A DNA stretch of 64,000 nt, taken from the NCBI GenBank assembly GCA_903928915.1, contig CAIYSL010000138.1, positions 1-64,000 on the forward strand. The letters run 5' to 3'. Positions 19,305-27,246 of this stretch are shown here, in pieces. The stretch's first letter is position 1, and the number at the start of each line of letters is the position of its first letter. Source of the stretch: an uncultured Syntrophobacterales bacterium. Lineage in GTDB: Bacteria; Desulfobacterota; Syntrophia; Syntrophales; UBA5619. The notes below the pieces were generated by a model that saw nothing but the letters and a program-made list of their open reading frames with translations, was not told the origin of the DNA and made no database searches. A program made the position numbers and the translations under genes.

Positions 19305-19333
19305 AGCATAGGGGGGCGGTGATTGCTTGTCAA
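19305..19333 (-). promoter_or_regulatory. Sigma-70 promoter of the tctC remnant-yqeB-mocA-yqeC operon
   Basis: On the minus strand TTGACA (19333-19328) and TATGCT (19310-19305) are 17 bases apart, about 85 bases before the tctC remnant start codon. Confidence 0.8.
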
Positions 19334-19477
19334 GGGATATCTGTCCTTCCGGTTTCTCATGCCACTGGAGATTCAGTTATGAAAGCGATGGCCCGGGAAG
19401 AGCATATCGGAACTCCGGAAGAATGGGCCCGCGCCGGGTCGGTCGTGTCGACCGGCGGGGCCGCCCGGGGTTTCCTG

Positions 19478-19507
19478 TTGACAGTGACAAAGGGGTTCGC
19501 ATATGAT
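19478..19507 (+). promoter_or_regulatory. Sigma-70 promoter of the molybdenum hydroxylase operon
   Basis: TTGACA (19478-19483) and TATGAT (19502-19507) are 18 bases apart, 86 bases ahead of the FAD subunit gene. The 360-base divergent region (19221-19584) also holds the minus-strand promoter. An open frame at 19319-19597 in it has no ribosome site or recognisable domain. Confidence 0.8.
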
Positions 19508-19593
19508 CGAAACCACTGCGGAGTGCCGGCGATGGCCGGCAAGAGGAGCGGGAACGGTATGAGCGAAACCGCCGCAAGACTGGGATGGGCCGG

Positions 19594-20463
19594 ATGAACT
19601 GGAAGCGGTATGAGCGGGCGAGCGATCTGAACGGGGCGCTGACCCTGCTGGACCGGGCGGAAGGAACGGGGCGGGTCATTGCCGGCGGTACGGACCTGGT
19701 CCTGCAACTGGGGCAGAGACAGAAGAGCGCCGAACTCCTGGTCGACGTCACGGGGATCGATGAACTGCGGGGCCTTTGTGCCTCGGGGGCGTGGATCCGG
19801 ATCGGCGCGGCGGTGACCCACCGCGAGGCGGCGGCCAGCGGCCTCCTCCGGGAGGAGGCCGCGGTACTGGCCGAGGGGTGCGGCATGGTCGGCTCACCGC
19901 AGATCCGCAACATCGCCACGCTGATGGGAAACGTGATCACTGCGCAGCCAGCGGCGGACGCGGCAGTACCCCTGACGGCGCTGGGGGCGGAGCTGCGGGT
20001 CGTCTCCGCGGCCGGAGAACGGTGGGTCCCCCTGGAAGAGGCATACCGGGGGGTGGGGGAAAGCGCGATCGACGCTACGCGGGAGGTGGCCACGGAGATC
20101 CGCTTCCGCCGGCCCGGGGCCGGGGCGAAGACACGCTTCTTCCGGCTTGCCCGCCGCAAGGCCCTGGCCCTGCCGGTTCTCAACGGAGCGGTCTGCCTCT
20201 GGCGGGACGGGGATGCCGGTCGGATCCGCGAGGCCCGCATCGCCCTGGGGCCCGTGGCGGCCCGGCCCTTCCGGGCCCGGCAGGCCGAGGCCTGCCTCAC
20301 CTCCGACCGGATCACCGCGGCCCTCCTGGAGGAAGCAGCGCGTCTGGCCGCCGGAGAGGCGACCCCCCGGACGAGCCTGATCCGGGGGAGCGAGGAGTAT
20401 CGGCGGGCGATGATCCGTCTCTATCTGACCCGGACGCTCTGGGAAATGCTGGACATCGGCTGA
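19594..20463 (+). CDS. Molybdenum hydroxylase FAD-binding subunit (XdhB/CoxM type)
   Basis: This 289-residue subunit carries electrons from the iron-sulfur subunit to FAD. The FAD pyrophosphate loop is VIAGGTDLVLQL (about 30-41). The second FAD motif is SPQIRNIATLMGNVITAQPAADA (near 105-127, with the usual TxGGN changed to TLMGN). The C-terminal CO-dehydrogenase flavoprotein domain follows. The N-terminus MNWKRYERASDLNGAL fits the family; an ATG three codons earlier (19585) is also possible. There is no 4Fe-4S insertion of the 4-hydroxybenzoyl-CoA reductase type. It is the first of three subunit genes. Confidence 0.88.
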   Translation: MNWKRYERASDLNGALTLLDRAEGTGRVIAGGTDLVLQLGQRQKSAELLVDVTGIDELRGLCASGAWIRIGAAVTHREAAASGLLREEAAVLAEGCGMVGSPQIRNIATLMGNVITAQPAADAAVPLTALGAELRVVSAAGERWVPLEEAYRGVGESAIDATREVATEIRFRRPGAGAKTRFFRLARRKALALPVLNGAVCLWRDGDAGRIREARIALGPVAARPFRARQAEACLTSDRITAALLEEAARLAAGEATPRTSLIRGSEEYRRAMIRLYLTRTLWEMLDIG

Positions 20464-20549
20464 TGCGGCCGAGGGAGCGGGACCGCGATGCCTGCGGCGC
20501 TCCGGGATGAACGAAGATACGACAGGGGAACTACGGGGAAACGCACGGT

Positions 20550-21095
20550 ATGGATCACGGCGTCAAGATTCGGATGAAGGTGAACGGGCAGTGGCGGGAG
20601 GCCGAGACGACCCCGGATCGGCTGCTGATCGACCTGCTCCGCGAGGAGTTCGGATTTACGGGAACGAAGAAGGGGTGCGGCGAGGGGGAGTGCGGGGCCT
20701 GCACCGTGATCCTGAACGGCCGGCCCCTCCTGGCCTGCCTGATCCCCGCTGCGAAGGCCGAGGGTGCCGACATCCTGACCGTCGAGGGGCTGACGCCGGA
20801 GCAGGGGCTCCACCCGATCCAGCAGGCCTTCCAGGACGAGGGAGCGGTGCAGTGCGGCTACTGTACCCCGGGGATGGTGATGACGGCCAAGGCGCTGATC
20901 GACGAGAACCCCTCGCCCACGGAGGCGGAGATCAAGCGGGCGATTTCGGGCAACATCTGTCGGTGCACCGGTTACACGAAGATCGTCGCCGCAATTGTCC
21001 GGGGCGCGGCGCTCCTTAGGGGAGAGGCGGCCACCACGCCGGCCGGGGTCGACCGGGAGCGCGTCCCGCAACTCCCGCCTGTCGGGCCGGGGTAA
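20550..21095 (+). CDS. Molybdenum hydroxylase [2Fe-2S] subunit (XdhC/CoxS type)
   Basis: This 181-residue subunit has the plant-type ferredoxin cluster GCGEGECGACTVILNG (near 43-58) with the fourth Cys in LLACLIP, and the second, helical cluster in QCGYCTPGMVM and NICRCTGYTKI. Two [2Fe-2S] clusters are therefore expected. A Gly/Pro-rich tail of about 20 residues follows. The upstream gap of 86 bases holds nothing clear. The gap to the large subunit (21096-21189) holds a short hairpin. Confidence 0.92.
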   Translation: MDHGVKIRMKVNGQWREAETTPDRLLIDLLREEFGFTGTKKGCGEGECGACTVILNGRPLLACLIPAAKAEGADILTVEGLTPEQGLHPIQQAFQDEGAVQCGYCTPGMVMTAKALIDENPSPTEAEIKRAISGNICRCTGYTKIVAAIVRGAALLRGEAATTPAGVDRERVPQLPPVGPG

Positions 21096-21132
21096 GGGCG
21101 GGAGGAAAACGGTTTTCTCCCTTAGCGGGCGG

Positions 21133-21150
21133 CCCTGCCCTGCGGCAGGG
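21133..21150. repeat. Short hairpin between subunit genes
   Basis: CCCTGCC and GGCAGGG pair around a CTGC loop. There is no T-tract. It may set relative expression of the small and large subunits. Confidence 0.45.
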
Positions 21151-21189
21151 AGTTGCACACATAACCGCAGAGGTTGGACAGGTCCCAGG

Positions 21190-23445
21190 ATGAATGAGAA
21201 GAGTTGCTGCGAGGTGATCGGCCGGTCCGTACGGCGGGTCGACAGCCAGGGGAAATTGACCGGGAAGGCCCGCTATGCCGGCGACATCTCTGTCCCGGGG
21301 ATGCTCCATGCCAGGGTCTTCCGGAGCGATCGCCCCCATGCGCGGATCCTGGCGATACGGACCGCAAAGGCCCGGGCGTCTTCCGGCGTGGTCGCCGTCC
21401 TGACGCATGCCGACATCCCGGGGAAGAACGTGATCGGCCAGGTCAAGCCGGACCAGCAGGTCCTCTGCGCGGAGAAGGTCCGATTCGTGGGCGACCCCGT
21501 GGCGCTCGTGGTCGCCGAAACCGAGGCGGCGGCCGAGGCGGCGCTGGCCCTGATGGAGGTGGACTACGCGGACCTCCCGGGTGTGTTCACGCCGGAGGAG
21601 GCGCTCCGGCCCGGTGCCCCGAAGATCCATGAAGACGGGAACCTCCTGGAGGAGCACGCCCTGCGGAAGGGCGACCCCGAACAGGCCCTGGCCGGGGCCG
21701 AGGTGGTGATCCGCACCGCCTACCGCACGCAGATGGTGGAGCATGCCTATCTGGAGCCCGAGGCAGGGGTGGCGGTTTTCGAGAACGGCAGGGCGACGGT
21801 CTGGATGCCCAGCAAGTATGCCCATGCCGACCAGCGGGAACTGGCAACCGTCCTCGGTCTGGCCCCGGAGAACCTCCGGGTTGTCAACACCACCATCGGC
21901 GGCTGCTTCGGCGACAAGGTCTCCCTCTCCGCCGGATTTTTCGCGGCGCTTGCGGCGGTGAATACCGGCCGGCCCGTCCGGACGGTCTACTCCCGGGAGG
22001 AGTCCTTCATCGCCACCCGTAAGCGCCACCCCTTCCGCATCGACTACACCCTGGGGGCGAGCAGGGAGGGTAGGCTGGTGGCGGCCAAGATCGACATCCT
22101 CGCCGACGCGGGGGCCTATTCCGCATCCAGCCCCACGGTGCTGTTCAAGGCCCTGATCCACGCGGCAGGGCCTTACGACATCCCCCACGTGGGGATGAAG
22201 CTTACCTTTGCCTACACCAACAATCCGGTCGGCGGGTCGATGCGCGGCCTGGGGGTGCCCCAGACGGCATTCGCCCATGAGTCCCAGATCGACCTGCTGG
22301 CCCGCAAACTGGGGATGGACCCCTTCGAGTTGCGGCTGAAGAACGCCATGCGGCCCGGCAGCGTGACCGCCACGGGGCACGGACTGGGCGATTCGGTAGG
22401 GCTGGTCGAGACCATCGAGCGGGTCCGCCGCGAGGTAGCGGCGATCGGGACGCCGCCGGCCACGGCCACGAAGCGGTACGGCTGGGGGATCGCCTCCATG
22501 TTTTACGGGATCGGCCAGTCGGCCCGTCCCAACCCGGGGCGGGCGCGGATCGAGGTGGACGAGGAAGGCCGCTTCACCCTGTTCATCGGGATCGGTGACG
22601 TGGGACAGGGCTCATCCACGGCCATGTCCCAGATCGCCGCCGAGGTCCTCGGACGTCCCGTCGAGGAGATCCGTATCGTGGCCGGGGATACGGCCTCCTG
22701 TCCGGATTCGGGGGTCACGGCAGCCAGCCGGGTGACCTACATCGTGGGCAATGCCGTTCATATGGCCGCCGAGGACCTGTTGACCCAGATGCGGGACCTC
22801 GCCGCCGGGTTCCTGCGGAGCGCCCCCGGGAAGGTTCTGTACGATGGTAAGGCGTTCCGGACCGTGGAGGGAGCAGGGCGCCAGGTTTCGGTGGCCGAGG
22901 TTGTCCGGTCAGCACGGCAGAAGGGCGGCGAACTCTGCGGCACGGGGGTCTTCGATCCGTCCTACACGCCACTCGACCCGGAGACCGGCCAGGGCGAGCC
23001 GATGGGCACCTATGCCTACGCCACGCAGGCGGCCCTGGTGGGCGTGGACAAGGAGTCGGGGGAGGTGGAGGTCCTCAAGTTCGTCGCCTGCCACGACGTG
23101 GGACGGGCGGTGAACCCCAAAGCTGTGGAGGGGCAGATCGAGGGGGCCGTCTCCATGGGGCTGGGCTTCAGCCTCAGCGAGGAGATCCTGCTGCAGAACG
23201 GACGGATGGTCAAGCCGGGGTTCAGCCAGTACTTCCTCCCCACTGCCCTGGACATGCCGGAGATACGGTCGCTCATCGCCGAGGCGCCCGAGGCGACAGG
23301 TCCCTTCGGGGCCAAGGGCGTCGGCGAGCCGGCCTTGATTCCCACGGCGCCCGCCATCGTCAACGCGATCCACGCTGCCGCCGGCGTCCGGATTACGGAT
23401 CTGCCGGCAACGGCCGAGAAGGTGTGGCGCCTCTTTCGCCCCTGA
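21190..23445 (+). CDS. Molybdenum hydroxylase molybdopterin-binding large subunit (XdhA/CoxL type)
   Basis: This 751-residue catalytic subunit has an N-terminal aldehyde oxidase/xanthine dehydrogenase a/b hammerhead domain (about 10-115) and a long molybdopterin domain. Cofactor-loop segments are GGCFGDKVSL (usually GGGFGGK), GGSMRGLGVPQTAFAHESQ (usually AFRGFG) and GDVGQGSSTAMSQIAAEVLG. The catalytic Glu is in GAKGVGEPALIP near the C-terminus. The changed loops mean it is not a standard xanthine dehydrogenase. With yqeB, yqeC and mocA divergently adjacent, it is a candidate selenium-dependent hydroxylase acting on a purine, nicotinate-like or other N-heterocyclic or aldehyde substrate. The substrate cannot be read from sequence. 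Confidence 0.88.
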   Translation: MNEKSCCEVIGRSVRRVDSQGKLTGKARYAGDISVPGMLHARVFRSDRPHARILAIRTAKARASSGVVAVLTHADIPGKNVIGQVKPDQQVLCAEKVRFVGDPVALVVAETEAAAEAALALMEVDYADLPGVFTPEEALRPGAPKIHEDGNLLEEHALRKGDPEQALAGAEVVIRTAYRTQMVEHAYLEPEAGVAVFENGRATVWMPSKYAHADQRELATVLGLAPENLRVVNTTIGGCFGDKVSLSAGFFAALAAVNTGRPVRTVYSREESFIATRKRHPFRIDYTLGASREGRLVAAKIDILADAGAYSASSPTVLFKALIHAAGPYDIPHVGMKLTFAYTNNPVGGSMRGLGVPQTAFAHESQIDLLARKLGMDPFELRLKNAMRPGSVTATGHGLGDSVGLVETIERVRREVAAIGTPPATATKRYGWGIASMFYGIGQSARPNPGRARIEVDEEGRFTLFIGIGDVGQGSSTAMSQIAAEVLGRPVEEIRIVAGDTASCPDSGVTAASRVTYIVGNAVHMAAEDLLTQMRDLAAGFLRSAPGKVLYDGKAFRTVEGAGRQVSVAEVVRSARQKGGELCGTGVFDPSYTPLDPETGQGEPMGTYAYATQAALVGVDKESGEVEVLKFVACHDVGRAVNPKAVEGQIEGAVSMGLGFSLSEEILLQNGRMVKPGFSQYFLPTALDMPEIRSLIAEAPEATGPFGAKGVGEPALIPTAPAIVNAIHAAAGVRITDLPATAEKVWRLFRP

Positions 23446-23543
23446 AAGCGCTCCGGGTTGGTGAAATCGGAGTGGTCCCCTGATCTGCCGGGCCCCTCGC
23501 CGGGTAAGAAGTCACTGAGGGACTCACAACACCATAATTCTAC

Positions 23544-23579
23544 TTGACAAGGGTGGAAGACGATGATTAGCTACTAATC
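23544..23579 (+). promoter_or_regulatory. Promoter and palindromic operator of the Rrf2 gene
   Basis: TTGACA (23544-23549) is followed at 18 bases by TAGCTA (23568-23573). The perfect palindrome GATTAG-CTA-CTAATC (23565-23579) covers the -10 box. The position fits an operator for the Rrf2 regulator encoded just downstream, acting on its own gene. Confidence 0.6.
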
Positions 23580-23610
23580 CTATCGAGTTTATGTAAATGA
23601 ATAGGGAAAG

Positions 23611-24063
23611 ATGAGCATGAAGTTATCGACGAAAGGCCGCTACGGTGTGCGGCTGATGATCGACCTGGCTACCCATTACGGGGAGGGGCCGGTGCTGCTC
23701 CGGGAAATCGCCAAGCGGGAGGAGATCTCCGAGAAGTACCTGTCGAACCTCGTCAACCCCCTCAAGTCGATGGGGCTCCTCGAGGCGACCCGGGGAATCC
23801 ACGGCGGGTACGTGCTGGGCAAGGACCCGGCACTGATCACGATGAAGGAGATCGTCGAGGCTTTGGAGGGGTCGCTCTGCCTCGTGGACTGCGTCGAGAA
23901 ACCCGGGGCCTGCGACCGGCTCGCCGTCTGCATCGCCCGCGACCTCTGGAGCGAGGTGTCCCGGGGCATGGGAGCGGTCCTGGGGAAATATACCCTGGCG
24001 GATATGGTCAAGCGGCAAGAGGCGAAGCGGGAGCGCGCCGCACCGGACAATTACACGATTTGA
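23611..24063 (+). CDS. Rrf2-family transcriptional regulator (IscR/CymR-like)
   Basis: This 150-residue winged-helix regulator begins MKLSTKGRYGVRLMIDLA, has the recognition region EISEKYLSNLVNPLKSMGLL and the wing ATRGIHGGYVLG. Four cysteines follow at about 90-112, in SLCLVDC, GACDR and AVC. Three of them resemble the [2Fe-2S]-ligating set of IscR, so an iron-sulfur or redox signal is likely. A palindrome over its own promoter suggests autoregulation. It sits between the molybdenum hydroxylase and the methyltransferase genes and may control either. A second start two codons later is possible. Confidence 0.88.
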   Translation: MSMKLSTKGRYGVRLMIDLATHYGEGPVLLREIAKREEISEKYLSNLVNPLKSMGLLEATRGIHGGYVLGKDPALITMKEIVEALEGSLCLVDCVEKPGACDRLAVCIARDLWSEVSRGMGAVLGKYTLADMVKRQEAKRERAAPDNYTI

Positions 24064-24114
24064 CGAAGTGATGAGAACGCAGGACGGTAAACCTCGTACC
24101 CATCAGGAGGAGTA

Positions 24115-25266
24115 ATGGCCAGTCTGTCATCACGCGAACGGGTAGACATCGCGCTGTCCCATCGAGAACCGGACAGGGTCCCGATCGATCTCGGTGAAGG
24201 AAGGCAGACGAGCATATACCTGGAGCCCTATCGGAGGACCGGAGAAAGTCTGGGGCTGGGGGAAATGGAGTTCGCCCTGTCTCCGCGCGACGTAGTGGAC
24301 CGATTTGACGAACGTTTTCTCCAGGCGCTGGAGATCGATTTTCGGCGGGTGGGGCTGCGGGAGGTTCCCGAGGACAAGCACATCGAGCCCGGCGGGATGC
24401 TCAGGGACGTCTGGGGCATCGGCTGGCGAAAGGCCAAGGTGGCGGCCTTCTGGTCGCCTGTCGAGCATCCCTTGAAGAATGCGACGATGGACGACCTGCA
24501 TAAATACCCCTGGCCGGATCCGGGGGATGAGAGGCGCTTCCGGGGCATCCGGGAGCAGGCTGAGTACCTCGCCAACAACACGCCCTACGCCTTGATTGCC
24601 AAAGAGCCGGGCCACATGTATGGGGTCCTGACCCAGGCTATCTACATGCGGGGTATGGAGGACTTCTTCGTCGACCTGGCCTTGAACAAGGAGTTCGCCG
24701 TCGCGCTGCTGGACCGGATAGCCGACTACCACGTCAAGCTGTACGGCAGGTACCTGGAGGAGGTCGGTGAGTATGTCCAGATCGTACACACGAGCGATGA
24801 CCTGGGCACCCAGATGGCCCCATACTTTTCACTGAAGATGTACCGGGAGCTGATCAAGCCGAAGCAGCAACGGCTGATGGCGGACATTAAGGAAAGGACG
24901 AATGCGAGAATCCTTTACCATTCCGACGGGGCCATCTCCGCGTTGCTGGGCGACCTGGTTGAGATTGGTGTGGAAATCCTCAATCCCATCGAGGCGGCAG
25001 TAAAGGGGATGGAGCCGGCGGTGCTGAAGGCTGCCTGGGGCGACAGACTGACCTTCCACGGCGGCATAAGCCAGCAGCAGGTCCTTTCCCGGGGGACGCC
25101 GGAACAGGTCCGGGAGGAGGTGCAGAAACGCATCCGGGAGATGGGCAAGGGCGGGGGGTACATCCTGGCCGCAGCCCAGACGATCGTTCCCGAGATCCCG
25201 GCGGCCAATATCATCGAGATGTTCCGCGCGGCAAAGGCGTATGGAACCTACCCGCTGAAGAGCTGA
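24115..25266 (+). CDS. Uroporphyrinogen decarboxylase (UROD)-like methyltransferase
   Basis: This 383-residue protein has the UROD/MtaA-like TIM-barrel. It starts SSRERVDIALSHREPDRVPIDLG and ends with GGGYILAAAQTIVPEIPAANIIEM and AAKAYGTYP, typical of the broad family that moves methyl groups between substrates, corrinoid proteins and thiols. The usual zinc motif H-x-C is replaced by HSDG (YHSDGAISALLG), so the canonical Cys ligand is missing. Other family marks are NPIEAAVKGM and TFHGGIS. A corrinoid protein gene lies 1.1 kb downstream with a TctC gene between, suggesting transport and demethylation of a methylated carboxylate. The substrate is unknown. Confidence 0.82.
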   Translation: MASLSSRERVDIALSHREPDRVPIDLGEGRQTSIYLEPYRRTGESLGLGEMEFALSPRDVVDRFDERFLQALEIDFRRVGLREVPEDKHIEPGGMLRDVWGIGWRKAKVAAFWSPVEHPLKNATMDDLHKYPWPDPGDERRFRGIREQAEYLANNTPYALIAKEPGHMYGVLTQAIYMRGMEDFFVDLALNKEFAVALLDRIADYHVKLYGRYLEEVGEYVQIVHTSDDLGTQMAPYFSLKMYRELIKPKQQRLMADIKERTNARILYHSDGAISALLGDLVEIGVEILNPIEAAVKGMEPAVLKAAWGDRLTFHGGISQQQVLSRGTPEQVREEVQKRIREMGKGGGYILAAAQTIVPEIPAANIIEMFRAAKAYGTYPLKS

Positions 25267-25316
25267 GGCAGCGGAATGGTATGAGGTTTGTCTAACCTGG
25301 AATGAGGAGGCAAGCA

Positions 25317-26300
25317 ATGAGGAATGGATTATTGACGAGCGTCGTCGCTCCGCTCTGTTTGATGCTCACGTTGGGTGTTGCAGTGGGGGCGGACTATCCA
25401 ACCAGATCCATCACCATGATCAGTCCGATGGCCCCCGGCGGCGGGCATGATTTCGTCGCCCGATCGTTCAGCGCCGTGGCGGAGAAGACGCTGGGACAGC
25501 CCCTGGTCGTGGTCAACAAGGCGGGCGCCGCGGGCATGATCGGCGGACTGGCGACGGCCCAGGCGACGCCCGACGGCTACACCCTGGGTGTCACCTCCAC
25601 AAATGTGAATGCAGCCCTCCAGAAGGAGATCGCCAGCGGGAAGAAGCCGCCGTTCACCTGGAGCGATTATGCCCCCATTGCGATTTTCACCAACAGCCCG
25701 ACGCTCATCGTGGTAAACGCCGAAAGCCCGTGGAAGACGCTGGCCGACCTGATCAGGGACGCCAAGGCGAAGCCGGGCTTCTACGCCTTGGGCTCGGGGG
25801 GACTTTATGGCATGTCTCATCTGCCCGCCGAAATATTCGCCCGGGCTGCCGGCCTGAAATTCAGGCATGTGCCCTATACCGGGGGGGGGCCCACGCTGGC
25901 CGCCCTGGTGGGGAAGCACATCGATTTTGCCACCATGTATCCAGGACCGACGCTTCCGCTGGTGCAGGGCAAGAAGATCCGAGCGCTTGCCGTGCAAGGC
26001 GACCAGCGGTTGAAGGGATACCCGGACGTCCCCACGGTGAAGGAACTGGGGCTGGCTGCCGAATTCTCCGGTTGGGTCGGATTTGTCGCCCCCCAGAAAA
26101 CCCCCGTACCTATTGTGACGAGGCTCCGGGAGGTTTCGAAGTTGGTGGCCGAGGACAAGAAATTCATCGAGTTGATCGAGAGTTCCGGCGATGAAGTCCG
26201 GTTCGTCCCCGGGGACAAGATGGGCGCTTACCTGCAGTATGAATCCGAGAAGATCGCCAAAGTGATGGTGGAACTGGTCAAGGAAAGCCCGGCGAAATAG
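25317..26300 (+). CDS. TctC-family (Bug) substrate-binding protein
   Basis: This 327-residue periplasmic protein has a signal peptide ending near VAVGA, then DYPTRSITMISPMAPGGGHDFVAR, VVVNKAGAAGMIGG, DGYTLGV, and the later HVPYTGGGPTLAALVGKHIDF and PDVPTVKELG, all Bug-family marks. Such proteins capture organic acids for tripartite tricarboxylate transporters. The start at 25317 has GAGGAGG six bases upstream; an ATG five codons earlier is less well placed. No tctA or tctB membrane subunit is in the window. Its place between a UROD-like methyltransferase and a corrinoid protein suggests that it binds the methylated substrate. Confidence 0.9.
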   Translation: MRNGLLTSVVAPLCLMLTLGVAVGADYPTRSITMISPMAPGGGHDFVARSFSAVAEKTLGQPLVVVNKAGAAGMIGGLATAQATPDGYTLGVTSTNVNAALQKEIASGKKPPFTWSDYAPIAIFTNSPTLIVVNAESPWKTLADLIRDAKAKPGFYALGSGGLYGMSHLPAEIFARAAGLKFRHVPYTGGGPTLAALVGKHIDFATMYPGPTLPLVQGKKIRALAVQGDQRLKGYPDVPTVKELGLAAEFSGWVGFVAPQKTPVPIVTRLREVSKLVAEDKKFIELIESSGDEVRFVPGDKMGAYLQYESEKIAKVMVELVKESPAK

Positions 26301-26381
26301 CCTGCGCCGTTGCTGAAGCTGCCCATGATGACGCTCTGCGGACTAGGGCGATATCGGGAAGGACGGGATTGAGGAGGCTCC

Positions 26382-27008
26382 ATGACAAGCCCCACGTACT
26401 ACCAGGCCATGTCAGAGGGAAATGCAAGCCGGATCAAGGAGATGGCTCAGGAAGCCCTGGGACGCGGGGAGAGCGCCGGATCGGTCCTGGCGGGTTTGAT
26501 CGAAGCGCTGAACATCATCGGGGCGAGTTTCCGGGACGGCGAGATATTCCTGCCCGAAATGATGATCGCCGCCCGGGCGATGCATGCGGGGCTGGGGGTG
26601 TTGCGCCCCGCCCTGGCGAAATCGGCGGGACCGAGGGCGGCCAAAGTGGTGCTGGGAACGGTCCAGGGGGATCTGCACGATATCGGGAAGAACCTGGTGG
26701 GGATGATGCTGGAGGGTGGCGGTTTCGAGATCATCGATCTGGGTATCGATGTGCCTGCGGAAAGCTTCAGCGAGACTGCCCGGGAGCAGGGAGCCCAGGT
26801 CATCGCCCTGTCCGCCCTGCTCACCACGACGATGGCCCAGATGCAGGAAACCGTACGACTGATTCGTGCCGAAGGGTTGAATGTGAAGGTCGTGGTCGGC
26901 GGTGCGCCAGTCACGGCGGCCTTTGCCAGGGAGATCGGGGCGGACGGCTACGCCGAGGACGCGGCCTCGGCAGTCGGCATGGTCAGGGCAGTGCTCTCGA
27001 TGCGCTGA
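26382..27008 (+). CDS. Corrinoid (B12)-binding protein, MtaC/MtbC-like
   Basis: This 208-residue protein has the two-part fold of methyltransferase corrinoid proteins. An N-terminal helical cap of about 85 residues contains IGASFRDGEIFLPEMMIAARAM. The B12-binding Rossmann domain contains the cobalt-ligating D-x-H-x-x-G motif in GTVQGDLHDIGKNLV (His near 99), then LSALLTTTM and VVVGGAPVTAAFA. It would carry a methyl group on cobalt between two methyltransferases. The UROD-like protein two genes upstream is one likely partner. No reductive activator (RamA/RACE) is nearby. Confidence 0.92.
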   Translation: MTSPTYYQAMSEGNASRIKEMAQEALGRGESAGSVLAGLIEALNIIGASFRDGEIFLPEMMIAARAMHAGLGVLRPALAKSAGPRAAKVVLGTVQGDLHDIGKNLVGMMLEGGGFEIIDLGIDVPAESFSETAREQGAQVIALSALLTTTMAQMQETVRLIRAEGLNVKVVVGGAPVTAAFAREIGADGYAEDAASAVGMVRAVLSMR

Positions 27009-27062
27009 TTCCGCCGTTTGGGTCGTTCCCTGCAGGGGCCCCCTGGCGGTTGCAGATTTCGC

Positions 27063-27091
27063 TTGACTTGGCAGGCTCTCCGGGATAGAAG
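27063..27091 (+). promoter_or_regulatory. Promoter of the Mn2+ riboswitch leader
   Basis: TTGACT (27063-27068) and TAGAAG (27086-27091) are 17 bases apart, just ahead of the aptamer. Confidence 0.6.
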
Positions 27092-27096
27092 CTATG

Positions 27097-27180
27097 CCCC
27101 CTGAAGGGGAGTAGCTAGTGCGGGCAAGGTCAACATGCTGGCGGGATACGCCTGGCCTTGCCGTCGGCGGATGCCGATTA
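27097..27180 (+). ncRNA. yybP-ykoY (Mn2+) riboswitch aptamer
   Basis: The leader contains GGGGAGTAGCT (27107-27117), GGTCAACATGCTGG and the downstream GAGACC, matching the two conserved loops and the closing strand of the yybP-ykoY family. A helix GGGCAAGG/CCTTGCC (27122-27162) and a GGCG/CGCC hairpin sit inside. The family senses Mn2+ and commonly precedes Mn exporters and TMEM165/GDT1-like genes, as here. A terminator follows directly, so control is probably by antitermination when Mn2+ is bound. Confidence 0.78.
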
Positions 27181-27181
27181 G

Positions 27182-27227
27182 CGAGACCTTTGGTGTGACC
27201 TGTCGCACCGAGGTTTCGTTTTTTTTT
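27182..27227 (+). terminator. Intrinsic terminator, expression platform of the Mn2+ riboswitch
   Basis: The arms from CGAGACCTTTGGTG and CACCGAGGTTTCG pair over about 13 bases with G-U pairs, followed by nine Ts (27219-27227). The 5' arm shares the conserved GAGACC of the aptamer, so ligand binding can block the terminator. Confidence 0.82.
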
Positions 27228-27246
27228 GCCCGGATGGAGTTGCGCT

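Noticed and set aside
19319-19597. Possible small gene between the divergent hydroxylase operons
   Set aside because: No ribosome site, no recognised domain, and both promoters of the flanking operons lie within or beside it.
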